A DNA stretch of 64,000 nucleotides from Cadophora sp. MPI-SDFR-AT-0126 (GCA_020747065.1 JAGMVK010000003.1:1116001-1180000), one strand, 5' to 3'. Positions 35,535 to 51,724 are shown, counted from the first letter of the stretch. Numbers and translations are program-made. The notes: generated by a model from the sequence alone, not told the origin.

Positions 35535-38500
35535 ATATCGATTCAATACTGAATATAAGCTAAGAATTAAATATAAATATTATATATATATATATATATA
35601 TATATTAAGCTTAATAGTATAGAAAATCTATTTATTTTTAAGAGGAAGCAAGAGGTACTAGATTAAATACTATCTCTAAAATACTACTAAATCACCTTTA
35701 TAAGTAGTTCTACCTCTTATTCTAGTTAAAATATATCTTATATAAGCTTATAAACTAATACTAGTAAATCTTCTTTTAAAAAGATAGTTTTTAAGTAAAT
35801 CTCTATTATAAAAGTAAATCTCTACTTTAATTATAAGAGAAAAATAATTATAAAAAGTAACTATATAAGTAAAGAAAGTAAAATAAGTATACTAAGTATA
35901 GAACTACAGAAGTATTATAATTCAAAAGACCTCTAGTTATAGCTTAAAAGCTATATATTAAAAGTAGTTAATATAGCTTATTAAAAGATAATAGTAAGTA
36001 AATAAATACTAATTAAGGCTATTACTAGCTATATAAAACTAAGATCTCTCTTTATTCTAAAGCTCTTTCTCTTTAAGTAAATATTAAAGAATTACTTATA
36101 AGTATATAAACTTTTAATCTTAAGAAATATTTACTAATATTTTACTATAATTTATACTAAATTAAATAAGTAAAAGTAAGTATAGAAATTTAAAAGAATC
36201 GTAAGTAATTTAGTAATAAAATAAATACTAATATAAATAATACTTATACTAATACTATTTAAAGCTCTTACTATTACTTACTAAAACTACTATATTTATT
36301 ATATCTAACTCTTAATAAAGAAATCGAATTATATCTACTCCTTTAATAAGTAAGAAAGTAAGAAATACTTATATTATACTAAAAAAAAATCCTTATATAA
36401 TCTTATAAGTACTTCTCTCTTTTTTTCTAATCCTAAATTATAAATTACTTTAAATATAATCTATAACTAATTTATTTATAGATCTTTTAGTTCTTAAATA
36501 CTAAATACTAAGAACTTACTTATACTCTTATTAATAAAGATACTATTACTATTTCTACTACTATTATAACTATTAATATAAAACTCTAAATTATAACTAC
36601 TAAACTACTAAAAACTTAAGATAAAATAAGTTTAGCGTTATTAAAAAAGACTTATACTTTCTATACTAAAATAGTAAATCTTACTTAAAATTAATTCATA
36701 AGTAATTCTTATTTCTTTTACTCTAAATCTTTACTAAATATACTTTAATTCTTATTTAACTAAAACTTCTATAAGACTATAAGTAAATCCTCTCTTATAT
36801 AAAGAAGTAAGTTAAAAAAGCTATAGCTTCTATTATATCTTATTATAATAGTATTAAGTATAAGATTCTTATAAGAGATAATAGAGATAAAAATAAAGAA
36901 GGTTTAAGCTCTTAAGTAAAAAAAAAATTAAAGTAGAAATTACTTAAGTAATATAAGAGAAGAGGAATCTAGTAATATACTAGTTAATCTAAGTACTACT
37001 TATAAGTAAGGGAATAAGCTCTATTTCAAAAAAGCTTTATAATTAGTTCTTTATAATAATACTTTCTTTATACTAGTATATAAAAGTAACTTCTTATAAT
37101 AAAACTAGTACTTAATCCCTATTAAAGTATTATTATAAGGCTACTTATTAATACTTTAAATTAAAAGATAATTACTTATAAATTAAACTTATTCTCTCTT
37201 TTATATCTTAAATATAATTAAAAATAATTATAAGTAATTAATAAGAATTATAAGGAAATTATAATAAAGGAAAAATCACTTCTCGCTTAAAACTTCTTTA
37301 TTACTTTACTAAATTAGCACTATTAATTCATAAGCTTAAATTATAAGTTAAACTAGCTTCTAAATTAATATTAAGTAGCCTCTAAACTTAACTCTTTATT
37401 TTCATAATTAAGGTATTAGTATTAATTAGCTCTTAAAAAGCTCTATTTAGCGTTATTTTTATTATAGTATTAGTAGAATTATACATACTATTAATTCACT
37501 AAATCTCTATTAACTCTCTATACTTATATAATTAATAAATTACTATTATATTAATTATTAAACATTTCTCCTTTATAATACTAAGCTTAATAATATACTT
37601 ATAAAAAGATAGGGAATCTATATATATTATAATAAAAAGCTATAATAATTTAAGCTTATCTATTACTATATTAATAGTAATTCCTAAGATAATTAATATA
37701 TTAATTCCTACTACTATAGTATATAGCTTTAAAGTAAGTATAATACATATTACTCTCTTATACTTTATAGAACTTATATAAATAATATTACTAAAAAAAA
37801 AAATTTCGTATCTTTCTTTATTTTTATTCTAATTACTACTAGAAACTTAATCTATAAACTTAGATCCTTATTATTAGTAAATAATCTATTAATAAAAATA
37901 TAAAGTTTAGTATAATATAGATTAATTAATATATACTATAAACCTCTCTTTATATTATTTATCTACTATTAAAGGTATTAGTTTAAAACTTTAGTATTAT
38001 TAATTATTAAATCCTAATATTATACTACTACTAATAAATTAAAATTAGCTTCTAATTAGTAAATCATTATAATATAAGCTTTATAAGCGTATTACTTTAT
38101 ATAAGCTTTCTTATAATCTAGTACTTTTATATTAATTAATTCTAGCTTTACTGCTTACTTTTTCTATAATATATAAATATTATCTCTATTTAAAGTAATA
38201 GTATATTTATTAAACGTAATAGATTTAAAGAAAAGTAGGACCTAAATTAGCTTTATTAAGAAATTAGCTTTTATAATCTTATCTTACTCTTTTACTAAAA
38301 AATTATTATTCCTAAAGATAAGAATATTATCTATTTATATTCTAATAACTCTAAACTTATAGCTTTCTTTAGTACTAATTAGTAAGTAAGGGTTATATAT
38401 TAATATTTCTATCTATAGCTTTTTTATATAGTACTTATAGTAAGTATTAAACTAGTAATTTCCGGATTCTAGTATATTATAGAGAAAGAGTATTACTATA

Positions 38501-41500
38501 AATATTATACTAAAGGGGAATTTATCTATAATCTTTTTTAATAACTATATAAAGATATTCTAAAGGAGTTTTATTATTAATTAGATATAAGCTTAAGTAA
38601 TATCTTAGATTACTAAACGTATACCGAACCTCTTTCAAACTTAGTTTAAGTACTTTATAATTATAATTAAGAAGATAAGTAATCTTTAACTTACTTATTA
38701 GATAGTAAAAGACTAAGTTAATATCTTCTTCTTACTTTTATTATTAAAGTATTAGATAATAAGCCTTAATTTCTTATATAGTATTATAAATTCCTTACCT
38801 TTTACTTTATTTACTATCCTTAATTTAAAGATATAATAGCTTCTTACTCTAAAGTCACCTTTAGAAATTAGTATAAAATACCTCTCTTAATAAGAGCTTT
38901 ATACTTAGTTTATTAGGATTACTAAAATAATAAGTTAAGTATAATAATCTTACTCTTTATATATAGCTTAATTAATAACTCTTAATCTCTTATCTCCTTC
39001 TTAATTAGAAATACTTTAGTATTATAATTATTATTAATTATTAGTAATCTTAGGATTAGCTTTATAAATAGGACTTTAATAGTAATTTAAAAGGCTTTTA
39101 GTATAGTTTTATAAGCTTTTTAGACTAGTAAGCTAAGCTTATAAATTATATCTAGTAATTTTTCTTTCTTTTATTTAATACTAGATATATCTATCTTAAA
39201 TAGATATACTAATATTAAATAAAATATATATATTCTACTATTATCTATATTTATTTTATATACTTTACTTTTTATTCCTAAGAAAATATAGAGTTCTTTT
39301 TATCTCTTCTTTTTATACTAAACTAATACTTAATCTTAAAGCTTAAGATTATAAATATATATTATACTAAAGCTATTATAAGTTACTAGCGTATTATTAA
39401 CTTACTATTTTATATATATTTAGTATACCTTTATTATAGTTCTCTTAATAGTCTTTACATATTATTAAATAGATAGGTTTAGAGGATTTATTTCTATTAT
39501 TTTTAAGTAAGTACTAAAAATAAGAAGTATAAGAATTAAGTTATTTAGTCTAGTTATATTATTAATAGCTTTAATAACTATTTATAAGTAATCCTTATCG
39601 CTTATATTAAAGTACTCTTCTATAATAATTTTATAAGTATATTAGAGTAAATAATATTATTATTTTACCTTACTAATTAAGTAATATACCTTTACTAGAA
39701 TAAGTTTAAATATACTCCTTATAGCTCTAAGTATACTCTGAAACTCTGTAAAATTAAAATTAGTTCTATAATTATAAATAATAAAGTTAAGAGATTTAAT
39801 ATATATTTATCTATATTAACTTAAATACATTAAAAATAGCTTAAGCTATAGCTAAACTAAGGTACTTTTAAAGTAGCTTTATAATTCCGAATCTTATAGC
39901 CTTATCTACTATATAAAGTATATATTATTCTTTAAACTATATAATATTAATATAATCTATATAGTTAAAGTTTATATTATCTTATAATTTAAATCTAAAT
40001 CTATATAAAGTATCTATATATTTCTAGTAATACTTATATATTTCTTTAACTTATAATATAATATTAGAATCAGACTTATAGCTAGCTTAATCTAGTAAAT
40101 ACTATAAATATTATATTAATAAATAATTGAATTATCTATAAAGCTAATAAATCTCTACTTCTATTAAATAGTACTAACTAATTATATTAACTAAAAGTTT
40201 AATTAATTAATAATACTAGTCTAAAAAAAGCTATAAGTACTTCTTCTTTTATATAATTAAGTACTTCTTATCTCTCTAAACTAATATATTCTATAAGTTA
40301 TTATAGTATATACTTATCTTATTTAACTATTATAAATATACTAAGAATAATACGTTTATATTTATAATATAAAAGTTTAAAACCCTAATTAGAGTATCTA
40401 CTATAATAACTCTTAGAAAAGTATAAGAACTAGCTCTAAATTAGATCCGACTCTTACTTAATTAATTAGTATTATACTTAATATTTCGAACTCACTATAG
40501 TATATATAATTAATTAATATCTCCTATATTTTTACTAAATACTCTTATATTAATAAGAAAATCTTAAAAAAATTAATCTATCTATTATATTATATATCTC
40601 TTTTCTTAGAATAATTTTTAAATTTTACTCTCTAATATATATAATATCTTCTATTTATTAAGTCTTTTTATTATATCTTATATATTATACTCTACTTTAC
40701 TTATTATAAATATAATTATAAAGAAAGCCTTTTTATCTTTATTTCTACTATTAGAACTAATTAATAAATTATTAGAATATAATAAAGTATTAGAATCTTA
40801 AGAATCTAGATTATTTTCCTAAATTTTAAGACTTCTTTAATTCTAATTTAAATCTAATTTAATTCCCTTAGTATATACTAAGTAAGCTTTAAAAGAATCA
40901 TTAATTACTTTTATACTTTCTACTTTATACTTAGTAAAGTACTTTACTTTTAATACTCTCTACTTTTTATTAGAATAATAGTTATTATAGTAATCTATCT
41001 TCTTATAGATAATATACCTTATATAACTTAGTTTAAGCTAAAATTTAGTTCTATATTTATTACTTACTAAAAACTTTATCCTTTAATCTAAATAAAGAGC
41101 TCTTTTATTTACTATATAAAAATAATAGTAATTTAACTCTAACTTAGTATATTTTCTTACTTATAGTCCTAACTTATAAGTTATTTCTACACTTAAAGCT
41201 ATATAAAAGCTATCTATTAATATAAAGAATATAAGTAGTACTTAAAATAATACTATCTTAAAAAGTAAGTTTCTAAATACTCCCTATATAAGCTTATTGC
41301 GTAATATCTTATTATTTTATATATTATTATCTTTAAGACTAAGTTAAATACTTTATAGTTCTCTAGTAAAGCTCTCTAATTAAGCTAAAATTAGCCTTTC
41401 TTTTTAATAAGGCTTAGTTTAAAATAATAAGAAAGTTAAGCTAAACTAATAATTAAGAAATTAATTAGCTCTCTCCTTTATCTTAAAGTTAGTATATATT

Positions 41501-43163
41501 ATTTTAATAAGATTATTAAATTTATATCTCTTATTCTATAAGTACTAATAATAGTACGAACTTTACTTTATCTTAGAGTATTATTAGAAATACTTAGTAC
41601 TAAATATTTTAGTTAATACTAGTTTTTTAGTAGAAATTAATAAAGATATATAGTTTCTTATCTAAGTAGTCTTTAAACTTATTATACTAAAGCTCTTTTA
41701 TATATATCTTACTAAAGCTTACTAAGGACTTCGATTAGCTTTATATTAATATATTCTAGATATATTAAGATAATTATATCTACTTTATATATAGTTTATT
41801 AAGTTTAAGTCCTATAAATAGAAGTAAAGACTTATCTTATAGGTATATATTCGGAGCTAGTACTAGATTTAGTAATAAATTCTTATTTAGTCTTTATATT
41901 AGTACTATATTTAGAAATCCTCTTCTAAGAGTAAATAAGAACTTTCTCTTTATATGAATTAATAGTATTATATTATATAAATTATTATCTGAAATAGTAA
42001 GTTTTATATAAGTAAAAGTAGTAAAATTATCTAAGCTTTAAGATACCTTACCTCTTAGGAAATTACTTTTTAATTAAATATATTAGTATATCTTCTTTTT
42101 CTTCTCTAAAGAAATTAATTTAATAAAATCGATTATTACTATTAATTTATTATATTAATATAATAAAGGTACTTTTTAATAAAGTATTTAGATAATTAAA
42201 ATCGTTACTTAGTAAGTGCTCTAAATCTAGTTTAGTACTATTTTAAGAGTATTCTGAATCTATAACCTTAACTAATCTTCTAACTAAATATTATCTTTAG
42301 TTTATACTATCTAAGCTAATATAATAAATACTAGTACTCTATTTTATTATATATAAATACTACTAGCCTATAATATATTTTATAATATAATCTACTCTAA
42401 TTTCCTTATTTAAGAAAAATAATAAAGAGACTAATTTCTAAAGTATTCTTAGTAGTCTTAAAAAAGAAACTTACTTTTTTTACTATTATTATAAAAGAAC
42501 TTTTAAAACTCTTATAAAAGCTTTATTAAATTCTCTAGTAATTTCTCTACTAACTTTAGCTTTATTTATATTACTTTTACTACTTTCTCTTTCTCTTTTA
42601 CTTTTTCCTCTTAGTCTAAAATAGCTAGTATTTTTTTAACTATAGTTTATATTTAAATTAGTAGTCTCTTAAATATAATATTATTTACTTAAAAGTTTTT
42701 TAGCTAAAGTTAAGTAATTAACTTAATAATTATTAAAAAGGAATCGCTACTATTATTATATATATAAGTATATAAGATTTATAATCTAAACGTGATATTT
42801 ATTCTTTATTCCTAAATTACTATTTATTAATTTAGTTTTAAAGAGTTACTTATTAAGTATAACTAAGTACTTAATATTACAGTCACTACTTTTCTTACTA
42901 TAACTTATCTACTTTATAGTACGTATTAATTACTAATTAATATTAGTTTAATACTAAATATAAGCTAAGAATTAAATATAAATATTATATATATATATAT
43001 ATATTATAATTAATAGTATAGAAAATCTATTTATTTCTAAGAGAAAGTAGAAGGTACTAGACTATATACTACCTTTGAAATATTATTAAATTACCTTTAT
43101 AAATAGTCTTACCTCTTATTCTAACTAAGATATATCTTATATAAGCTTATAGATAATAATAAA
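35535..43163 (-). mobile_element. Ty1/copia-like LTR retrotransposon, minus strand, RIP-degraded
   Basis: Flanking direct repeats of about 225 bp, at 35,535-35,765 and 42,940-43,163, share TAAGCTAAGAATTAAATATA, a TA-run, TAGTATAGAAAATCTATTTA and ACCTCTTATTCTA. The minus strand in between contains a copia-type reverse transcriptase near 38,100-38,400. It includes QIDNILIF (family QTDDTLILG), then an ANFLIKL block and a TITLNRDNIYILQ stretch like the fungal-copia K-F-N-G-x-I-T-h region. The other domains were not individually read. Size about 7.6 kb. A third, partial LTR copy lies at 49,500-49,617. Confidence 0.75.
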
Positions 43164-43261
43164 AAAGAAAAGTTCTTAAACTAGTCGTAGAAAAGAATTA
43201 TATTAGAAGAAATTATAGTAAACTAAGCTTACTCTTCTAAAGGTAATTATAGCTAGTTTAG

Positions 43262-46200
43262 TATTATAAATACTCTTAAGTAACCTTAGAGTCCTAAGAG
43301 GAGATATTCTTAGAGTAAGCGTATACTTAGGAGCTTAATAGCTTTTAGGAGTAAAGCTTATAGGAGCTAATAAGAATCTAAAAGATATATATCACGTAGT
43401 ATTTATTATAATAATATTATAAGATATAGTAAATTAGCTATAGGTTTTTATAATTAAATTATATAATAAATCTAAAGATCTTACTAAATCTTTAAAATCT
43501 AAAAATCCTAAAAGATTTATAAGAAAATAAGAGCTTTATAAAAGACTAGTATATCTACTTACTAAATAAGAGCTTTATACTTAACTTAAATAATATTCTA
43601 GATTATACTAGTAATTATCTTAACTAACTATGTAATACACTTACTTTTTAATTATTAAAGATTAACCTTAGAGCTTCTATATTTACTATAAATAAATACT
43701 AAACTATTATACTTTAAGTACTTTCTTATTAAAAGTACTAACTTATATAGATAATATATCCTTTACTAAAGAATCCTTATTATTAAATATAATAGCTAAA
43801 GGTAAAGCCCTTAAGACTATTAAGCTTACTTTTATTAACTTTAAACTTATTCTAAAGATAGTATAACTAGACCTTTATTATAAGGACTATACTAAGCTTT
43901 AGACTTATTTAACTTAAGTTAAGCTTTATATTAAGTTCTATAAGTACTAGTTCACTATAAAGACTAATTAGATCTTATAAGCTATATTATTCCTTTATAA
44001 GTAAGTATTTAACTAGATTAAGATATTCTTAAGTAATTATATAAGGAACTAAACTAAGAAGGGAAAGATTTTTAACTTTATATTTAAGGAATTATAAAGA
44101 ATCTTTTAAGACTTTAAAAGATTTAAGAACTATATTAATAGAGTTTTTAGAGATATTAATTAAGAATATATAGTAAAATATAGTATCTAGAACTTTAAAT
44201 AAACTAAATTAGCTACTTCTTATATTACTACCTTCTAGTAATTCACTAATTAAACTAACTAGAATAATAATACGCTTAAGGCTTAATATTATAAGGAACT
44301 AAAGGATAAAGTAAAAGATAAGATTATAAGATTTAATACCTTAAATAACTTATAGGAACTTATTAAAATAACTATTAAGATTAATAACTATAATTATAAG
44401 CGCGCCTTAAAAAAGAAGAGCTAGTATTATATAAAGGGATATATATACTAAGGGTATAATAATAAGAAACTCTTCTACCCTTGCAAAATAGAGCTAGATA
44501 TAACTTTCTATAAAGGCGATAAAGGAAGGCTATATAATAGTAGGCTCTTTAAGAAAGTTATAAATAAGTAATAAAAAAAGAATCTATACTTTAAATATAA
44601 ATTACTAAATTATATAACTAGTTCTTACTAATAAAAGAAGTAATAATTAAGTAAGAAATTATAAGATATAGTAATTATAATAGTCTTATTAAGTAATTCG
44701 CTACTATATATTAATATATAATTATTAATAAACTTAAGAAATACTATATCTATACTTAATTTAATAAAACTAAGGATAATAGTAAGTAGAGCTTATCTAA
44801 GAATAACTATATCTAAGAATATATAATAGAACTCTCTAGACTTATATAAGCTTTAAAGGAACTTATAATAATAAATTATAAGGAAAATAGTAAGAAAGAC
44901 TTAGAATTAAAAAAAAAAAAAAAAGTTTAACTTCTCTCTTAAATATTAGAGCTAAGACTATTATAACTACTATAGTAAGAGCTTAAAGTTAAAGAATAGT
45001 AGGAAGTTTTTTAATAAAAGGAAAGCCTTTATAACTTAATTTATAATACTTACTACTAGACTTAAGTTAGTATTATAGAGGCTATTAAAAAACTTAGTAT
45101 AATTAACTTAGGGGGACTTTAATAGATAAATATTTATAAAGTAGTCTATTAAGATTACTAAAGAATTAGCTAGAAATAAGTTAATAAGGATAAGATATAT
45201 ATATAGTTCCTTCCTTAGAATTAAGCGCTAATCCTTAATACTAGTAAGCTACTATAGTTAGAAGAAGTCTAAGAAGTAATAGCTAAAGGTACTAACTAAA
45301 GGATATAAGTAGAAGTTAAGAATAATACCTAAGCTTATTATAAAGCTTAAAACTTAATTACTTTTCAAGAGCTTAAATAAGGATATATATTTAAAATAAT
45401 AGTTATTACTTTAATTTTAAGAGTTTAGTAAAATATCTTAACTTAAAAGTATTATATTAAATACTTTTTAATTTAATAGCTTATTATTACTAGAGAATAA
45501 TACCTTATAATAGAAGTAAGAATTAGAGAAGTAAAGCTATAAGTAATAATAAACTCTAAAGTATAAAGGAACTTTATATTCCTTACTATTATACTCTAGT
45601 ACTTTTTATTTACTATAATTAAAGCTAATTAGTATTACTAAATACTCTAAGATTATCTAATTTAATATTACTAAAATTAAAAGATATAATATTATCTTAA
45701 GATTATCTTAAATAAAGAAATATAATCTTATTATTAACTAGATAATAAGTAAATTAGAATTTAGTTATTATTAAGATAAGTGCTTTTTATTAGGAATAGA
45801 AGTAATAAGTATTTAAAGGATTAGCGCTACCTCTAAGGAAGAGCTTAGATACTAAGATAAGAGTCTATTAATAAAGAATATACTATTAGTATACTATAAG
45901 TTTAAGATACTATCTAAGGAGAAATAAAGTATTAAAGCTTTACTTAAATACTAGGACTATAATTACTAGATTAAGTTAGAACCAGGTACTAAACTAATAT
46001 TCTAACTATTAAGAGAATATTTAGTAATAGACTTAATAATAATTAAGTAATATATCAATAAAAACTTAGTAAAAGGGTTTATTAAGAAGTCTAAATCCCC
46101 TTAAGGAAGTAATATCCTTTTTACTAAGAAGAAAGATAAGGAATAATAAATATATATTAATTACTATTAATTAAATAATACTACAAAAAAGGATTATTAT

Positions 46201-46468
46201 ATACTACTATTAGCTAAGGAATTATAAGATAGACTTATAAGAGCTAAGATCTTTACTTAGCTTAACCTAAGAGACATATATAATCTTATTAAAATAGCTA
46301 AGAAGGAAAAAGAAAAAATAGTATTTTATATATATTTTAGATATTATAAGTATATAATTATACCCTTTAGTTTAACTAACGTACTAGCTATATTTCAGTA
46401 TTTAATTAATAATATTTTATAACTATACTTAAACGTAACTTATATCTACTATTTAGATAATATACTTA
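43262..46468 (+). mobile_element. Second copy of the Ty3/gypsy element, truncated in reverse transcriptase
   Basis: The 5' LTR (43,262-43,667) and internal region match the element at 27.6-34.3 kb nearly line by line through gag, protease and the first part of reverse transcriptase. An exception is the missing stretch near 45,640, which corresponds to about 30,000-30,070. It stops at 46,468, within the YLDN motif region corresponding to 30,895, where a different LTR begins. The remaining 3' half is not found beyond that insertion in this window. It contains an A16 run near 44,900. Confidence 0.82.
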
Positions 46469-49251
46469 TGTCGTGCAGTAGTGCGAGCAGGCTAGGTTAA
46501 AGAGACGAGATCTCCTGATCAGGGCAAAAGTGTAGTATGAAAAGATATATTCAAAAGAGCGTTACCTCCTTAAGAGAGGGCCTGAGAGCATGTTATATAT
46601 ACATGGTATGCTTACCAAGTATATACTAGACCAGATACAACTTCTAACAGAGCGAGTTCGACATATATATTATATATTATATATTATATACTATAAATTA
46701 TAAGAAGAATTGCGAGATATAGTCTTAGACTTAATTAGGACTAGTCTTATTAAGTGCTTATATTTACTTAAATATTAAATAATATTTTGTTTTTTCTTTT
46801 CTTTTTTCTTTAGTTTAAAATTCTTAATTAATACAATATTATTCTAGTTAATACTACTACGCCAATAAGAGCTTTATAATATAAACTAGAATACTAGATA
46901 TACTAAAAGCTATAATACATTTACAAATAAAAACAAGCTTTAATAATCTACTAAACTTAAATACTAAAAGTAAATAAATTAAAATTAAATAAGTAAGAGA
47001 ATATAAAAAAACTAAATAAAGTAAAGTATTTATAATATTTATTATATTATTTTAAGAAGTACATAAGAATTAATTAAATATTAAAAATAACTTAAATCTT
47101 AGAAATAATCTCTTAAAGAATATATATATAAGTTTATTAAATAGAGTAAATCAAATACTCTTCGTACTTATACCTAATTAATATAAAATAATAAAGAAGT
47201 AATATAATCTACAAAAAATAATTTCAATAATATATATTATTATAGTAGTAATAACTTAAGAAAACTATCTAGTACTAAGTAAAAAGATTCTATTTCTAAA
47301 AATTAAGATTTAAGATTTACTATTAAAATCTAAGAAGTAAATAAATCTAAAAAATTACTTAATAAAAAAGTAGTTTACTTAAAAATACTTACTTAAAAAT
47401 AAAAAATATAGATAAGTATAAATATTAGAAATTAAAAATATTTAATTCAAAATTTATAAATTTACTTATTTTCTTAATATAATTATTTAAATATAAAATA
47501 AATATAAATAAATATATTAGTAAATACTAATTATATATTATTATATATAATAATCTCTAAAACAAAAGTATAATTATTTTAATATATATAAATACTCTTT
47601 TAGTAAAATCCTTTTATATAACTATAACTCTTATAATAAAGTTTAATCTAAATATTAAGTACTTTAATATAATTAATATATATATTAATATTATTAGAAA
47701 TATAAATAATAAAACAATTTATTATTATTTCTCTTCTAAAAATCTAAGTTTATACTATAAGTAAATTAAGTACTTTATAAAATATAAGATTCTTTATACT
47801 TATAGTATAAATATATAAGTAAAATCTTAATAAATAAAAGGTTAATTCCTTACTTAAAAAAGCCTTATATATTTATAGATATAAAGTATAAAATACTTAT
47901 ACTCTTTTATATAAATAATTTCCAAGTACTTTATTATTAAAATAATTAAAAACTTAAGAAATAGATTATTAGATAACTAAAAAAGGGATATAAGATATAT
48001 AATTTTAAAAATATTTAGTAATTTCTAGGAATTAAAGTAATTTGTAATAAAAAACTTAAGATAATCTTTCTTATTTACAACTAATATATTAAGAAAATCG
48101 TATATAAGTTTAAGCTAGTAAATAAAAAGTATTTAAGTATATTACTTCTACTTGTTAATTATTAAAAGAATTAAGAATAAACTATTAAAAAGTAAATTAA
48201 AGTATACTAAGAGTATATTAATTTAGTATTATATATCGTAATTCTTATAAGACTAAATATAGTATTTATAACTACTATATTCTTAAGGTTTTTAATAAAT
48301 TCAAGTACTAAATACTTTATTATTATATATTAGCTTCTTTACTACTTATATAGCACGTGTTTTTTAGATATTATATATAATAGATAATATAAAAAGACTC
48401 CTATATATATCTAATATATTCTTTACTAATAATATTAAATTTAGATAACTATCTTAAGAATATATAATTATTATATTCGATAATCTACTAATTTAAAAAG
48501 TAAGACTATAAGCTATAGTAATAACTTTAATAATTAAAACTAAAATTCTTTTACTAAAGTATATAAGTAAAAAAATTATAATTTTATAGTAATTTTTTTT
48601 AAGATTTAGTATTAAATATTAATAAGATATAAGAGATTTTTTATAATAATTAGTAAATAATTAAACTTATTATAAATAAGAATAAAATAATTTTAATAAA
48701 GCTTTATTATATAAATATTTAAAAATATATTACTAAAGTAAAAGTATACTTAAAGATTATTTAAAATTATATATATTCTAATATCTAATATATTTACTAA
48801 TAGAGTTATAAAGAATCTATCTTATTAAAAATTTAAATACTTTAGAACTTTTCTAAACTTTAAGAATTATAGATCTAAAGTAAAAGAACTTTAATTATAC
48901 TTATTTAAAAAAAATATTTTAAAAATAAGTATATAAATATTTTTTATATATTTTAAATAAAAGAATATTATTCTAATAAATATCTTAAAAGATCTAAAGA
49001 AATCTAATAAAGCTTAATAAGATTTTCTTAAATAAGTATAAATCTATTATAAAGCTTAGTAAAATCTCTTTAAATTTATTATAAAACTTAATAAAAATCT
49101 CTTAAACTAGTATAAAACTTAAATAAATCTATTAAATATTCTATAAATTATCTAATAATCTTACTAAAGCTTAATTATTAACTTACTATTAACCTTACGA
49201 TATTTTGAAAAATATCTATAAGTTTCTTATACTTAAAGCTAATTAATCCAC

Positions 49252-49382
<131 letters not shown>

Positions 49383-49499
49383 AGATTTATAATTACTAAT
49401 TAGTATTAACATAGTTTTAAATATAAATTAAGAATTAAACAATATATATTATAAATCACTCTAAGATATTACTAAATAACTCTTAAAAGTAATTTAACT

Positions 49500-49617
49500 T
49501 ATTGATTTAATATCGAATATAAGGTAAGAATCAAACGTTATATAGTTATATATATATTAAACTTAATAGTATTAAAATTTTATATATTTCTAAGACAAGA
49601 TAGAAAACACTAGATAT
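49500..49617 (-). repeat. Partial LTR of the minus-strand copia family
   Basis: This 118-bp stretch contains AATATCGAATATAAGGTAAG, a TATATA run and TTAATAGTATTAAAATTTTA. It matches the LTRs at 35,535 and 42,940 in order with many transitions. It is truncated where the right LTR of the second copia-like element begins. A weaker fragment of the same family precedes it at about 49,400-49,490. Confidence 0.6.
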
Positions 49618-49880
49618 TATATAAAAGTACAAGTAGACTAGTTTAATAAAGTAAAATCTCTTAATTAAGATAAAAGTATAGTATAAAAATATTTTTCTAA
49701 GAGAACGTTACCTTTTCTAAAAGAAGAACTAGAAGTATATTATATATATATAATATACTTATTAAGTATATACTAAATTAATAAAAGCTCTGATAGTTCT
49801 AATATTTAATATATTTTTATAATAAGCTTAAAGTTTTAAGAGATTATTATTATATTAATATTAATATTAATATTAAATTA

Positions 49881-50944
<1,064 letters not shown>

Positions 50945-51271
50945 TTACGTAAGGCGTGAGTGAGGCTACAAGGCAAGGTAACGCAAGGCTAAGCAAGGCC
51001 ATACTACGACTCGATTGCCTAAATTGAATCGAGACTCAGACTAGCACTTAACCATACGTTGTTCAGTATAGCACACCTTGCCACCTCTCCCACCTCTTAC
51101 CGCAACCCATCTCAGTAATAAAAGAGATCCCATCTGTTTGTAGTCACTGTAAGTTTAAATTTGCGGTTCTTCCCTTTAAATTATCCGAGCAAAGCTGATC
51201 TCAACCCAGACCGTCTTTCCTAGCAAAGCAATACAGTGGACGTCCTGCTTTCATCAAGTTGTTAATATACC
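50945..51271 (+). promoter_or_regulatory. Upstream region of PKR1 at the isochore edge
   Basis: First GC-normal sequence after the RIP block. It contains short repeats of CAAGGCAAG/GCAAGGC type (about 50,970-51,000) and C-rich tracts near 51,080-51,100. As the only intergenic space before the PKR1 start it must hold its promoter and 5' leader. No defined element is identifiable. Confidence 0.4.
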
Positions 51272-51724
51272 ATGTCGGCCTTTATCACCGATCTCGCACA
51301 GTCCATCTTTACGCCTGGTCCCACGCCCACGTTGCTCATTGCGACCAACGTCACATTCGCGTGCCTGCAAGTGGTGCTTCTGCTGCTTCTCCTTGCCACC
51401 TTCAGTATCCACTTCGTAATCCTCTCATTCCTGAGTGCTGGGCTATGGTGGTCCATAAATTGGTTCGTCCGTGAGCTCAGAGTAGCTCAGGCCGTGGAGA
51501 ATGAGAAGAAGCGAGCTCTTGATGAAGGCAAGCACACCGACGACACCGACACGGACGCGGATACAGTAGTCGGCTCCGGAAACACAGGTTCTGGTAGTAA
51601 GGAGGTTGAGATTTTCGAAGCAACTGGAGAACTAAAGGGTCGCGGTAGCACAAAAGGGAACAAGTCGGAGACGAGTACCGAAGACGAGTGGGAAAGAGTT
51701 TCAGAGAATGAAAAGGACAAGTGA
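51272..51724 (+). CDS. PKR1: PKR1-type V-ATPase assembly factor
   Basis: An uninterrupted 150-residue frame. Residues 1-25 (MSAFITDLAQSIFTPGPTPT) fit the family's short amphipathic start with the S-h-F-x-PG-x-(S/T)-P motif. Two adjacent hydrophobic segments follow (about 20-44 and 46-68), with the WWSINWFVRELR end typical of the family. The tail is acidic and Ser/Thr/Lys-rich with no domain. In yeast Pkr1 is a small ER membrane protein needed for assembly of the V0 sector of the vacuolar H+-ATPase. Length is close to the family norm. The start at 51,272 is the only ATG that gives the conserved N-terminus. It is the first gene beyond the RIP block and shows no mutation. Confidence 0.88.
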   Translation: MSAFITDLAQSIFTPGPTPTLLIATNVTFACLQVVLLLLLLATFSIHFVILSFLSAGLWWSINWFVRELRVAQAVENEKKRALDEGKHTDDTDTDADTVVGSGNTGSGSKEVEIFEATGELKGRGSTKGNKSETSTEDEWERVSENEKDK

